A stretch of DNA of 64,000 nt from Algoriphagus mannitolivorans DSM 15301. Its GTDB lineage: Bacteria; Bacteroidota; Bacteroidia; Cytophagales; Cyclobacteriaceae. Of the stretch, positions 16,468 to 25,025 are shown piece by piece (within the stretch, counting starts at the first letter, position 1; each line of letters begins with the position of its first letter). The DNA is taken from positions 62,001 through 126,000 of the forward strand of contig NZ_AUBV01000013.1 in assembly GCF_000429425.1 (NCBI RefSeq). Reading direction: 5' to 3'. The notes beneath the pieces were generated by a model. The model saw nothing but the letters and a program-made list of their open reading frames with translations. It was not told the DNA's origin and searched no databases. A program made the translations under genes and the position numbers.

Positions 16468-18279
16468 GTGAAAGGAAAACTGAATTGGTTCTGGATTTTC
16501 CTTTTGATTTTCCAATTTTCCTGCGAGGAAAAAAAAGAGGTGCTCAGATTTGGAGCTTTTGCCGATCAGGAGTTTGATGCAGGCCAAGCTTGGAAGAGAT
16601 TTGATACCTTGAGTCAAGATAAAACGCTGTTTAATTCCGGAATCACCCGAAATCAATGGTGGATGGGGCTTACCCTGACCAATCCTACTGACAGTATTCA
16701 GCGGTTCCTTTTCGTTCCTCACAATCCCCACATCAATCGAATTCAACTTTTTCAAAATCATCAGACAAGTCCTTCCCTAGACTTGGGAGATATCTACCCT
16801 TTTGATCAGCGTCCCTACCTGGATCGGGATTTAGTCATCCCGATTACCCTTGATCCAAAGAGCAAGCAGGATTTTTTACTGTTGATGGACAAAGTGGGAG
16901 AGACTTTTCACATTGAGCCGGAGATCTTTGATTTCCAGACTTTTCAAGAAAGAAAAGCCAATGACACCTTAGTTATGGGATGGATCATCGGCTGGATGAG
17001 TATCATTTTTCTTTTTGCCTTGTTTTTTGCCGCTGAGCTAAAATCCTGGAGTGGGGCCATTTATGCGGCCTATGTACTGACCATTTCCTTATGGCTTGCC
17101 ACGCATTGGGGCTTGACATTTCAGTTTATATGGCCCAATCAAACCAACTGGACAGGAATTGCCCGCCCTTTTTTCAATCTGTTGACCAATATTTTGATTT
17201 TGGTATTGGTGGTGAAGTTTTTTCCTCCCCATATCACTGGAAAAAGGACAGCCAAGTGGATTTGGGCTTGCTCAGCTTTTCAGGGGATAATGATTTTGTG
17301 TATGGTGATGCCTATAGGAATCATGGAATCCATTCCTTCCAAAATCATTTTCTTACAGCTAACGCTGATCGTTTCCCTTGTCACCAACATTTTGATTCTT
17401 ATCTATCCATTTTTACAATGGAAGGCAAAGGTTCCTCTTGCCGGGTTTTATCTGGTTGGAATAGCCTTATTAGCCCTTTTTGGGATCGTGCTTCAGCTTA
17501 ATCAAAAAATCATCCCCATGGGCTTGCCTCATTATTTGGTAGATTATGGGAGCGCTTTTGCCTTGATGGGTGAGACGGGCATTATCACGGCAGCTTTTGC
17601 CCGTAGGGCCTCTCTTTTTAAGAAAGAAAAAGAAAAGCTATCCATTGAAATTCTGGAAAAAGAAAAGAAAGTGGCAGATCAACTCATCCAAGTTCAGGAA
17701 GATGAACGATTGCGACTCGGCCGAGACCTTCATGACAGCATCGGAGGAATGTTGGCCAGTTTATATTTAAAAACAGAAACCATTCAAGAACAAAGTTCAA
17801 TAGGGTCAAGTTTGTCAGAATTGAGGCAAATGATTGAGCATAGTATCCAAGAAGCCCGGTCATTGAGTCACAACCTCACCCCCCATCACTTGGAGGAAAA
17901 TGGACTGGAAAATGTCTTGAAAGCTCAACTAGACCTCATTCGACAAAAATATCCGATCGATATCCATTTTTATTTTCAGATTAGCAAGCCCATTAGCAAA
18001 TCCCTTCAGTTGATGTTATATCGTATTTCCAATGAACTCCTGCAAAATATCGTCAAACATGCGGAGGCAAATGAAGCTTTACTCAGTATCTCGGAACAAG
18101 AGGGAAAAATTGAGTTGATTGCAGAAGATAATGGAAAAGGGATGGACCCCAAAGTCACTTCTTCTGGAATCGGCTTAAAAAATATTCAAGAAAGGGTAGA
18201 TTACCTGAAGGGGACATTGGATTTGGAGTCCAATTCTACAGGAACTACGCTAACGATCATGATACCGCTGCATGCTTAA
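16468..18279 (+). CDS. 7TM sensor histidine kinase (7TMR-DISM / HisKA_3 type)
   Basis: The periplasmic part (about 20-155) has the WWMGLTLTNP...FLFVPHN pattern of the 7TMR-DISM extracellular domain. About seven hydrophobic helices follow (about 170-390). A short coiled coil leads to the HisKA_3 motif RLRLGRDLHDSIGG, with the phospho-accepting His at about residue 422. The ATPase domain has NELLQNIVKHAEAN and DNGKGMD...GIGLKNI. I chose GTG at 16468 because it gives a compact signal, M-K-G-K then a hydrophobic run ending FQFSC; no in-frame ATG lies near, and TTG at 16420 is the alternative. The FSC looks like a lipobox. It overlaps the response regulator gene by 8 bases. The stimulus is unknown. 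Confidence 0.93.
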   Translation: MKGKLNWFWIFLLIFQFSCEEKKEVLRFGAFADQEFDAGQAWKRFDTLSQDKTLFNSGITRNQWWMGLTLTNPTDSIQRFLFVPHNPHINRIQLFQNHQTSPSLDLGDIYPFDQRPYLDRDLVIPITLDPKSKQDFLLLMDKVGETFHIEPEIFDFQTFQERKANDTLVMGWIIGWMSIIFLFALFFAAELKSWSGAIYAAYVLTISLWLATHWGLTFQFIWPNQTNWTGIARPFFNLLTNILILVLVVKFFPPHITGKRTAKWIWACSAFQGIMILCMVMPIGIMESIPSKIIFLQLTLIVSLVTNILILIYPFLQWKAKVPLAGFYLVGIALLALFGIVLQLNQKIIPMGLPHYLVDYGSAFALMGETGIITAAFARRASLFKKEKEKLSIEILEKEKKVADQLIQVQEDERLRLGRDLHDSIGGMLASLYLKTETIQEQSSIGSSLSELRQMIEHSIQEARSLSHNLTPHHLEENGLENVLKAQLDLIRQKYPIDIHFYFQISKPISKSLQLMLYRISNELLQNIVKHAEANEALLSISEQEGKIELIAEDNGKGMDPKVTSSGIGLKNIQERVDYLKGTLDLESNSTGTTLTIMIPLHA

Positions 18280-18910
18280 CTTTAGTGAAATCAAACTAGT
18301 CCACATAGATGACCATTTACTCTTTGCTCAGGGAGTATATTCCTTGGTGGGGAATGAATCCTTTATTCTAGACTTGGTTCATGCTCAAACGCTCCAGGAA
18401 GGATTAAAGGTTGCCGGAAAAATGCAACCAGATGTGATTTTGCTGGATTACTTTCTACCAGATTCCACCGGCATTAAGTCCATCCGGGAATTGAAAAAGG
18501 TCTGCCCCAATACGAAAATTATTCTTCTGACCATGGAAAATAATCCTGAGGTGATGGAGAAATGCCGAACGGAAGGCGCGATAGGCTATTTGCCCAAGTC
18601 CATCAGTAAAAAAGCGCTGATAGAAGCATTGAATAATGCCATCGAAAACATCCCAACTTTTCCTGAATTGATTGGACATTCAAACCAACCTTCGGGAAAA
18701 AACTCTCAGATAAAAATCCTCAGCAAGCGGGAAAAACAAATCGCATTCCTGATTGCAGAGGGATTTACGTCGGCAGAAATTGCCAATCAGCTTTTCCTCA
18801 GCGAACTCACCGTCAATACCCATCGAAGAAATCTCATCAACAAACTGGGCTTAAAAAACTCCGCTCAACTGGTGGCATTTATCGAAAATCTAAAATTTAT
18901 GGGATCCTAA
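18272..18910 (+). CDS. NarL/LuxR-family response regulator
   Basis: The 212-residue protein has a receiver domain (about 6-125) with the acidic pair at Asp13/Asp14, phospho-acceptor Asp59 (VILLDYFLP), Thr86 and Lys108 (YLPKS). A LuxR-type helix-turn-helix follows (about 146-205), with LSKREKQIAFLIAEGFTS and TVNTHRRNLINKL. The gene overlaps the histidine kinase by 8 bases, so the two form a cognate pair and one operon. Targets are not visible. A repeat array begins about 35 bases past the stop and no clear terminator is seen. Confidence 0.96.
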   Translation: MLNFSEIKLVHIDDHLLFAQGVYSLVGNESFILDLVHAQTLQEGLKVAGKMQPDVILLDYFLPDSTGIKSIRELKKVCPNTKIILLTMENNPEVMEKCRTEGAIGYLPKSISKKALIEALNNAIENIPTFPELIGHSNQPSGKNSQIKILSKREKQIAFLIAEGFTSAEIANQLFLSELTVNTHRRNLINKLGLKNSAQLVAFIENLKFMGS

Positions 18911-18944
18911 TAATTTCCTACCAAGCATCTGTCTCTGAGGGACT

Positions 18945-19658
<714 letters not shown>

Positions 19659-19661
19659 TGA

Positions 19662-20135
19662 CTACAAACCCGAGCTAGCAGTGCTTTTATATTTCCTGAT
19701 CATCTCTATATGTTCAATCCCATCCTCGTCGTAAACTTCTCCATCTGTCCGGAAACCCAGAGATTCGTAAAAACCTAAGGCATAGGTCTGCGCACCCAAT
19801 CGGATGTCCACTGGACCAAAAAATTTCTCACAGGATTCAATGGCCAAGTCCATAACTTTTCGACCTATCCCCTTCCCTCTGAAGGAAGGTGAGGAAACTA
19901 CCCTACCGATAGCCACTTCTTTGTAAGATAAACCTGCCGGCACCAGGCGACAATAGCCTGCCAGTTCAGCTCCAGCATACAAAAGCAAGTGAAAACATTT
20001 CTGATCCTTGTCATCCATATCCAGAAAAACACAATTTTGCTCGACCACAAAAACCTCGCTCCTCAAACGTAAAAGCGCATACAATTCATCGACAGTAAGT
20101 TCTTGAAAGGCTTTCAGGGTATGTGTCAAATTCAT
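19662..20135 (-). CDS. GNAT acetyltransferase, ElaA family
   Basis: The 157-residue protein matches ElaA-type N-acetyltransferases. It has the N-terminal YALLRLRSEVFVVEQ, the acetyl-CoA strand IGRVVSSPSFRGKGIGRKVM (the R-G-K-G-I-G loop binds the cofactor pyrophosphate), and a late FYESLGF. The substrate is unknown; the family is widespread and cytosolic. The gene is alone. Its 3' end abuts repeat array B, and about 110 bases upstream of its start is the terminator of the desaturase cluster, so it needs its own promoter. Confidence 0.93.
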   Translation of the reverse strand: MNLTHTLKAFQELTVDELYALLRLRSEVFVVEQNCVFLDMDDKDQKCFHLLLYAGAELAGYCRLVPAGLSYKEVAIGRVVSSPSFRGKGIGRKVMDLAIESCEKFFGPVDIRLGAQTYALGFYESLGFRTDGEVYDEDGIEHIEMIRKYKSTASSGL

Positions 20136-20243
20136 GGAATTTAGGAGTATGATTTTCAGAAGGGTTTGGCGAATTAAAAATCTAATATGGTCTGCAAACC
20201 CTGATTCTCCAAGAAAGTAAAGTTATTCCCCGAGGGAATGCAC

Positions 20244-20269
20244 AAAAAAAAATAGGGGCTAAGCCCCTT
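20244..20269 (-). terminator. Terminator of the leftward desaturase cluster
   Basis: On the minus strand AGGGGCT-T-AGCCCCT is followed by A and a run of nine T. It lies about 120 bases past the desaturase stop codon and upstream of the acetyltransferase gene. Confidence 0.85.
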
Positions 20270-20389
20270 GTACTCTTTCCCCTATTCCATCAAAGATGGG
20301 GTAATTATTTATTCAAAAAATAAATGGAAACCTCTATCAAATTCTTCTTAAAGAATCGGGCTTTGCCCATATCCTTAATTTATTCCAAT

Positions 20390-21469
20390 CTAGGCTCGCC
20401 CCAATTGTCTCAGCATCTTTACATGGTCCCAAAGAGCTAAAAAGAAGGTTCCCTTGACCAGATAAGGGATTTGAAATTCCCTGGCGGTATCGGATACGAT
20501 CTTGGAGATTTTTCGATAGTGCACATGGCAAATGTTTGGAAACAAATGGTGCTCAATCTGAAAATTTAAGCCTCCGATCAACCAGGAGAAAATTCTGCTC
20601 TTGGGAGCGTAATCACTTGTGGTTGCCAATTGGTGGGTGGTCCAGTCATTTTCAACCATACCCTTATCGTTGGGCTGCGGAAAAGAAGTATCCGGCAGAA
20701 TATGAGCGGTCTGAAAGACCACGCTGATGCAGATTCCTGTCACAAAGTGCATGCTTAGAAAAGCCAGAATGACTAGGTAGGCTGGAAGGGGCACCATAAT
20801 CAAAGGCAGCACCAAGGCATAAGAGTAATAGAGCATTTTCCAACCGATGATTTTCATCAGCAATTGACCAAATTCACCTTTCCTCTTAAAGAAGTCCATT
20901 TTTTTGTAACGTACTGCTTTGACAAAATCCTTCAGCGTAATCCAAGAGATCGTAGAAAGTCCATAGAATATCCAGATGTAGAAATGCTGAAATCTGTGGA
21001 TCCAATACCGTTTGGCATTGGGAGAGAAACGCAGGAAAAAAGGTGCGTTGATATCATCGTTCTCATGATCAATATTGGTGTAGGTATGATGAAGGACATT
21101 GTGCTGAATCTTCCATACGTTGGAATTGGCACCGATCAAATTCATGGTATAACCCATCAATCGGTTGATGTTAGGATTTTTGGAATAGGATCCATGAATG
21201 GCATCATGCATTACCCCCATTCCTACTCCTGCCATTCCCAATCCACTACAGATGTATAAGGCAAATACTGCCCAGGGGTTGGACACCATTCCTGAACCCA
21301 GGAATGCCAGTGGAACAAAGAAAAGGGCAAGCATGAAAATGGTTTTGATCACCATTCTCCAGTCTCCAAATCTGTTTTTTGAGGTTTTTCTGAAGTAATC
21401 ATTCACCCTTTGGTGTAGGGTTTTTGAAAACTCAGCATTGGTTTTTTTTTCGAATTTGATATGTTTCAT
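20390..21469 (-). CDS. Membrane fatty acid desaturase (acyl-CoA desaturase type)
   Basis: The 359-residue di-iron membrane enzyme introduces a double bond into acyl chains. The three histidine boxes are HDAIH (88-92), HNVLHH (123-128) and QIEHH (about 300), the last with the Q-x-x-HH form of front-end (delta-6/linoleoyl-CoA-like) desaturases. Four main hydrophobic segments lie at about 42-90 and 205-255. No cytochrome b5 domain is fused. It is a clear paralogue of the desaturase at 32396. It is the last gene of a leftward run that starts with an AraC regulator, 74 bases behind the small CsbD-like gene, so regulation as part of a stress cluster is likely. Confidence 0.95.
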   Translation of the reverse strand: MKHIKFEKKTNAEFSKTLHQRVNDYFRKTSKNRFGDWRMVIKTIFMLALFFVPLAFLGSGMVSNPWAVFALYICSGLGMAGVGMGVMHDAIHGSYSKNPNINRLMGYTMNLIGANSNVWKIQHNVLHHTYTNIDHENDDINAPFFLRFSPNAKRYWIHRFQHFYIWIFYGLSTISWITLKDFVKAVRYKKMDFFKRKGEFGQLLMKIIGWKMLYYSYALVLPLIMVPLPAYLVILAFLSMHFVTGICISVVFQTAHILPDTSFPQPNDKGMVENDWTTHQLATTSDYAPKSRIFSWLIGGLNFQIEHHLFPNICHVHYRKISKIVSDTAREFQIPYLVKGTFFLALWDHVKMLRQLGRA

Positions 21470-21543
21470 TGTGGCAAATTTTATTGCTCTTTAACACCTC
21501 AGCAGTAATTGCCGTGGGGTTTTAAAGCGTGTAATGGCTTGAA

Positions 21544-21729
21544 TCAATAAGTCTGGAGCTCTGCAAAAAGCAAATCCAGCTCATGTCGGGTTTTATTCAA
21601 TTTGACGGAAAGCCGATCCATCATCTTTTCTTTTTGACCCTCAGCATAATCAAAGTCTCCATCCATAAGGATAGAAAACCGCTGTTTGAGCATTGCTTTT
21701 TGTTCTCTCCAACTCCTAATAATATTCAT
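21544..21729 (-). CDS. Small CsbD-like stress protein, 61 residues
   Basis: The sequence has a WREQKAMLKQRF start, an acidic D-G-D-F-D-Y-A-E-G turn, and then a helix MMDRLSVKLNKTRHEL. This is the pattern of the small CsbD-like 'general stress' proteins common in Bacteroidota. No signal or membrane segment is present. It lies 65 bases behind the 61-residue gene at 21795 and 74 bases before the desaturase, all leftward, within the AraC-led cluster. The function of the family is not known; stress induction is an analogy. Confidence 0.75.
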   Translation of the reverse strand: MNIIRSWREQKAMLKQRFSILMDGDFDYAEGQKEKMMDRLSVKLNKTRHELDLLFAELQTY

Positions 21730-21794
21730 AAGTACTGCGTATTATTTTTTGACTTTTCAGCGGTCCCTTACTTGTGGGACGCTTTCTGTAATAT

Positions 21795-21980
21795 TCAATT
21801 CTCTTTTTTCTCGAGTATTTCTCGTTCAAAGAGGGCCAATTCCTTTTTTTGTGGCCAATCTGCAAATGCGCAATAGTAGATTTCTTTGTAAAATCTCCTG
21901 ATGACCAAAGGAACCTTGGGGTCCACTTTGGCATAGACGGTGTCTCCTGCTTTGAATTTGTTGGTTATTGGCTCTTCCAT
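21795..21980 (-). CDS. Small conserved protein, 61 residues
   Basis: The protein begins MEEPITNKFKAGDTVYAKVDP and continues with IRRFYKEIYYCAF and a C-terminal LALFEREIL helix. The GDTVYAKV / YYC / ELxxFEREL pattern recalls small uncharacterised Bacteroidota proteins that look like an SH3-like barrel; I cannot give a function. It starts 26 bases after the cupin stop and has the codon use of a real gene. It is the fourth gene of the leftward cluster. Confidence 0.72.
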   Translation of the reverse strand: MEEPITNKFKAGDTVYAKVDPKVPLVIRRFYKEIYYCAFADWPQKKELALFEREILEKKEN

Positions 21981-22006
21981 TTTGTGGATTTTTAGTGTGT
22001 AATTGT

Positions 22007-22357
22007 TTAAATGCTGACATCCTCGTAACCACTTTTGATAATGGTCGAAAGCATTTTAAATCTTTTATTGGCCTTGATCCAGTGTTTGGCATGGGCTGGG
22101 ATAATGATGGCCTGGCCTGTTTCCAAGTTGAGGAATTCATCCTCCAAGCAAAGGGAGGCTTCTCCATCCAAGATTTGGATCATGTGCTCGAAAGGTAAAT
22201 ATTGGGTAGTCTGAATCTCTCCAGTGTCAAAGGAGGAAATAGTAACTGTTCCGGTGTTTTGCTTAAGGATAGATCGCGTCACGACTGATCCAGAAACATA
22301 CTCCACCGAGTCCACCAAAATATGGGGGATGGATTTTTCAAAATCAGTATGATCCAT
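22007..22357 (-). CDS. Cupin domain protein
   Basis: I place the start at 22357 (M-D-H-T-D-F), which yields a 116-residue single cupin barrel; a longer in-frame start would run through the small Lys-rich gene. The conserved core is seen in LPFEHMIQILDGEASLCLED, then LETGQAIIIPAHAKHWIKA. The first metal motif keeps E-H but lacks the usual G-x5-HxH, so metal binding may be altered. Small cupins of this kind are often annotated as uncharacterised. It lies 34 bases behind the Lys-rich gene and 26 bases before the next gene. Confidence 0.85.
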   Translation of the reverse strand: MDHTDFEKSIPHILVDSVEYVSGSVVTRSILKQNTGTVTISSFDTGEIQTTQYLPFEHMIQILDGEASLCLEDEFLNLETGQAIIIPAHAKHWIKANKRFKMLSTIIKSGYEDVSI

Positions 22358-22391
22358 GGGTTTGGGATTAAAGGGTGAGGTCAATTGGAAA

Positions 22392-22508
22392 TTAATCCAT
22401 CTTCTTTTTTTCCTGTTTCTTGATGGATTTGGCCTCTCTCTTTTCTTTAAGGGTCTTTTGAGGTGCTTTAGCACCTGATTTTTCTTTGATGTTTTTATCC
22501 TTAGACAT
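22392..22508 (-). CDS. Very small Lys-rich protein, 38 residues
   Basis: An ATG at 22508 opens a 38-codon frame, M-S-K-D-K-N-I-K-E-K... ending KKQEKKKMD then TAA. About 40 percent of residues are Lys. Similar short Lys-rich proteins occur beside stress genes in Bacteroidota, but I cannot name a family. It sits between the AraC gene and the cupin gene with a 34-base gap to the latter, and it explains why the cupin should not be extended upstream. A nucleic-acid-binding role is only suggested by the charge. Confidence 0.6.
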   Translation of the reverse strand: MSKDKNIKEKSGAKAPQKTLKEKREAKSIKKQEKKKMD

Positions 22509-22691
22509 GATTGCTTGGTTAGATCTAGGAAGTCATTGGGCGGAATAAACCTTTTAACTTCTATTCTAAATTTCGCTCTATTTGCCTTCTAATGTGTTAC
22601 ACCTATATGAGAGATTATTACATATATCCCACATTTTAGGGGTTTTGAAGAGTGGTCAAAAAATACGTTGCCTTAAAAAATTGAGTTTTGG

Positions 22692-23252
22692 CTAAATGTT
22701 TTCCAGGTTCTGCTTCCGCTTATTTTTGAGCTGTTTGTAAAACGTGGGAGTTAGCCCTGTGATCTTTTTAAACTGGTTAGAAAGATGGGCCACACTGCTG
22801 TAATGGAGTTTATAAGCAATTTCGGTCAGGTTCAACTCGTCATAGATCAGTAGTTCCTTCACCTTTTCTATTTTATGGAGGATGATATATTGCTGGAGGG
22901 TGATACCCTTTACCTCAGAAAAAATATTGGCGAGGTAGGTATAATTGTAGCCTAGTTTTTCGCTGATGTAATCCGAATAATTGGCATTGGGGAGCTCATC
23001 GGTGTAATGAATCATTTCAATGACTACATTTTTTATTTTCTCAATGAGGATACTTTTTTTATCATCCAAAAGCTCCAGGCCTGACTTTTTGAGATTTTCC
23101 TGTAACAGGGCTCTTTGTCTCTCGCTGAAGTCCTCCAAAATTTCCACCACCCCCAGATCGACGATCATTTGGCGGATACCCAATTTTAGAAGTTCATCCC
23201 TAACCAGCATTTTGCATCGCAAACTGACCATGTATTTGATGTAGAGCTTCAT
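22692..23252 (-). CDS. AraC-family transcriptional regulator
   Basis: The 186-residue protein has a short N-terminal part (about 1-75) of the MKLYIKYMVSLRCKM...VDLGVVEI type, which lacks the cupin sensor of classical AraC. A two-part helix-turn-helix domain follows (about 80-180), with NYTYLANIFSEVKGITLQQY, then LTEIAYKLHYSSVAHLSNQFKK and TGLTPTFYK. I know this layout as a recurrent Bacteroidota family often found beside stress genes. It heads a leftward run of six genes ending with a desaturase. The gap of 183 bases to the next gene may hold a second promoter. Confidence 0.92.
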   Translation of the reverse strand: MKLYIKYMVSLRCKMLVRDELLKLGIRQMIVDLGVVEILEDFSERQRALLQENLKKSGLELLDDKKSILIEKIKNVVIEMIHYTDELPNANYSDYISEKLGYNYTYLANIFSEVKGITLQQYIILHKIEKVKELLIYDELNLTEIAYKLHYSSVAHLSNQFKKITGLTPTFYKQLKNKRKQNLENI

Positions 23253-23431
23253 AGAATGGGGGGATTCGAATGTGTTTTGTAATCCTACTTCGATTGGGAA
23301 ATTCTGCCAATGAATTGATTTTCTAATAAAGATGGGTACACTTTAGAAACATCAATGATTCCTTGAGAATTCCTCTTCCTTAAACCCGAGCGTTATTTCA
23401 TTACCGGGCCTTTAAACATACTCGGGAAATG

Positions 23432-23550
23432 TTTATTGGTTAATAGTTACTGGTTATTTTGGTTATTGGTTATTGCTCATTGCCCTTTGCTTCTTGCCTC
23501 TTGCCTCTTGTTTCTTGCCTCTTGTTTCTTGATACTTAATACTTCTTACC
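23432..23550. repeat. Short composite repeat array C
   Basis: The 467-base gap 23253-23719 includes a shorter version of arrays A and B, with TTATTGGTTAATAGTTA, TTGCCCTTTGC, and TCTTGCCTCTTG repeated about four times. The 'tttgcg' and 'ctctgtg' modules are absent here. No gene is supported in the gap. Confidence 0.82.
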
Positions 23551-23591
23551 AAGCTGAGTGAAGTCGAAGCCTTGTCCATTGACCTTTTTGA

Positions 23592-23625
23592 TAAAAAAAC
23601 AACCCACGATGCCTGCCGTGGGTTT
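23592..23625 (-). terminator. Terminator of the leftward 92-residue gene
   Basis: On the minus strand the stem AACCCACGG ... CGTGGGTT is followed by GTTTTTTTAT. It lies about 95 bases past the stop at 23720. Confidence 0.82.
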
Positions 23626-23719
23626 AGTTTGAAGTTTAGATAAGTTACAATTCTTTATTCGTGAATAAATCCACTTTCTCTAGGAGCTAAAGGTTGAAGT
23701 TGAGTTCAAAGTCTCGGGA

Positions 23720-23998
23720 TTATTCATTTTCTGCCTGAAGAGCAGCGATATTATTGTCTTTATAGAACTTGTCCCGATAGGCTTGGAATTCTTCTTCCAA
23801 AGCAGTGACTAAGTTGAGATTGCTATCCACGGCAACAAAGATGTCCACCAATTTCTTTTCCAATAGTTCGACGCCTAAGTTGATATTATCGGCCTCAATT
23901 TTGGAAATTTTCTTCATGACGGAAGTTTGACTGTTCCTCAAATCCTCCAATTCTCGGAGGATTTTATCCATTAAATCCAGTTTATCAAGTTTATCCAT
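23720..23998 (-). CDS. Small coiled-coil protein, 92 residues
   Basis: The protein begins MDKLDKLDLMDKILRELEDLR and shows heptad-like Leu/Ile spacing for most of its length, with an acidic bias and a polar C-terminus ending LQAENE. It lacks a signal peptide. I do not recognise a family. The gene stands alone between repeat array C (with a terminator) and the upstream gap. Codon use looks genuine. Confidence 0.7.
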   Translation of the reverse strand: MDKLDKLDLMDKILRELEDLRNSQTSVMKKISKIEADNINLGVELLEKKLVDIFVAVDSNLNLVTALEEEFQAYRDKFYKDNNIAALQAENE

Positions 23999-24506
23999 AA
24001 GTAGTAGTTTTTCTAGTTTTAAGAATGATGATCTTGAAAGAATATACGAAAAATATCGGATACCATGAAATTTGAGTCTTTTGGCAAAAGAACAAGACCT
24101 TTCAAAAGCTTCTGAATTTCAGTCCATTTCCTTGAAATTGAACCTAAAAGGACTTTGCCATTTCTTTTTTTAGGTTGTAATAATTGGAAAGGAAAATTCC
24201 TTACCCTCTTCACGGCAGAGGAATTATCGACTAAGATCTTTGAGAAATAATTATCGATAAATCGATGGAATTTGTGTGAAGATTAAGGAATCTTGGCTCT
24301 CGCTTCCGCACTCCCTACCTCCTTCCCCTTTCATCGTTTCCTAAATCAACTTGGAAGCTAAAGCAAATCATCTAATTGATTATCAACTAATTTCTTTTAA
24401 TTCTCCTCAAAATTGCCTATATTATTACATCGACTTTCTGTGTTTTGCTATCCAAACAGGCAAAGAATCGATTGAATTATTTTCTCACATTTTAACCCAG
24501 AATTTT
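23999..24506. other. 508-base gap without a supported gene
   Basis: The gap separates a leftward coiled-coil gene from a rightward dodecin gene, so it should contain both promoters. It is A+T-rich and holds a short palindrome TCTTTTGGCAAAAGA near 24077. I could not find a convincing TTG / TAnnTTTG pair. Open frames in the gap lack good codon use. Confidence 0.5.
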
Positions 24507-24707
24507 ATGGCTATTGTCAAAGTAATTGAAGTCATTGCTTCATCTGAAAAAGGAATTGAAGCTGCAATTGAAAATGCAGTCACTGAAGTTTCCAAGACCG
24601 TTCACAACATTGATTCCGTGTGGCTCAAGGACACCAAAGTCCATGTCAAAGACGGAAAAATCGTCTCCTACGGAGTGATTTGCAAGGTATCTTTCCGAGT
24701 GGATTAA
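24507..24707 (+). CDS. Dodecin family flavin-binding protein (first copy)
   Basis: Dodecins form hollow dodecamers that store or buffer flavins. ATG at 24507 gives a 66-residue protein of typical length: MAIVKVIEV, a helix with GIEAAIENAVTEVSKT, then SVWLKDTKVHV and a last strand VSFRVD. Trp39 sits at the position that stacks on the flavin in known dodecins, so ligand binding is expected. A longer TTG-initiated frame upstream would add a tail not seen in the family. A strong terminator follows, so the gene is monocistronic. A second copy at 37458 lacks this Trp. Confidence 0.93.
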   Translation: MAIVKVIEVIASSEKGIEAAIENAVTEVSKTVHNIDSVWLKDTKVHVKDGKIVSYGVICKVSFRVD

Positions 24708-24724
24708 ATTTGAGGATTTTTTCT

Positions 24725-24763
24725 AAAAAGCCCTGAATTAAGCTTAATTCAGGGCTTTTTTTT
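24725..24763 (+). terminator. Terminator of the first dodecin gene
   Basis: A perfect palindrome, AAGCCCTGAATTA followed by its complement, ends in a run of eight T, 18 bases past the stop. The rest of the gap 24764-25025 should hold the promoter of the large secreted protein; I see no clear consensus there. Confidence 0.93.
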
Positions 24764-25025
24764 ATCCTCATCCGATCCTTTTGAGCAATTTTTTCAAAAC
24801 CAAAATCTGCAAGATTTAGTCAAAAAGAACCCCAGCCTTTACCCTTAAGCCTTGGTTGATTTTCAAGCGTTTAATCCGCATTAACCCTACTCCATTTTAG
24901 GGCTCTCCTTCAGACCACTCCTTTTATTTTCCTCTCATATAAACTTAACCCCAAATTAACTTTTGGAGTACCTGATATTCAATTCTCTTTCGGATATTCG
25001 GGAGCTTATATTTTAACCAACTTAT

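Noticed and set aside
24019..24213. 64-codon minus-strand frame in the gap before the dodecin gene
   Set aside because: Composition and codon use do not resemble a gene and no motif is visible.
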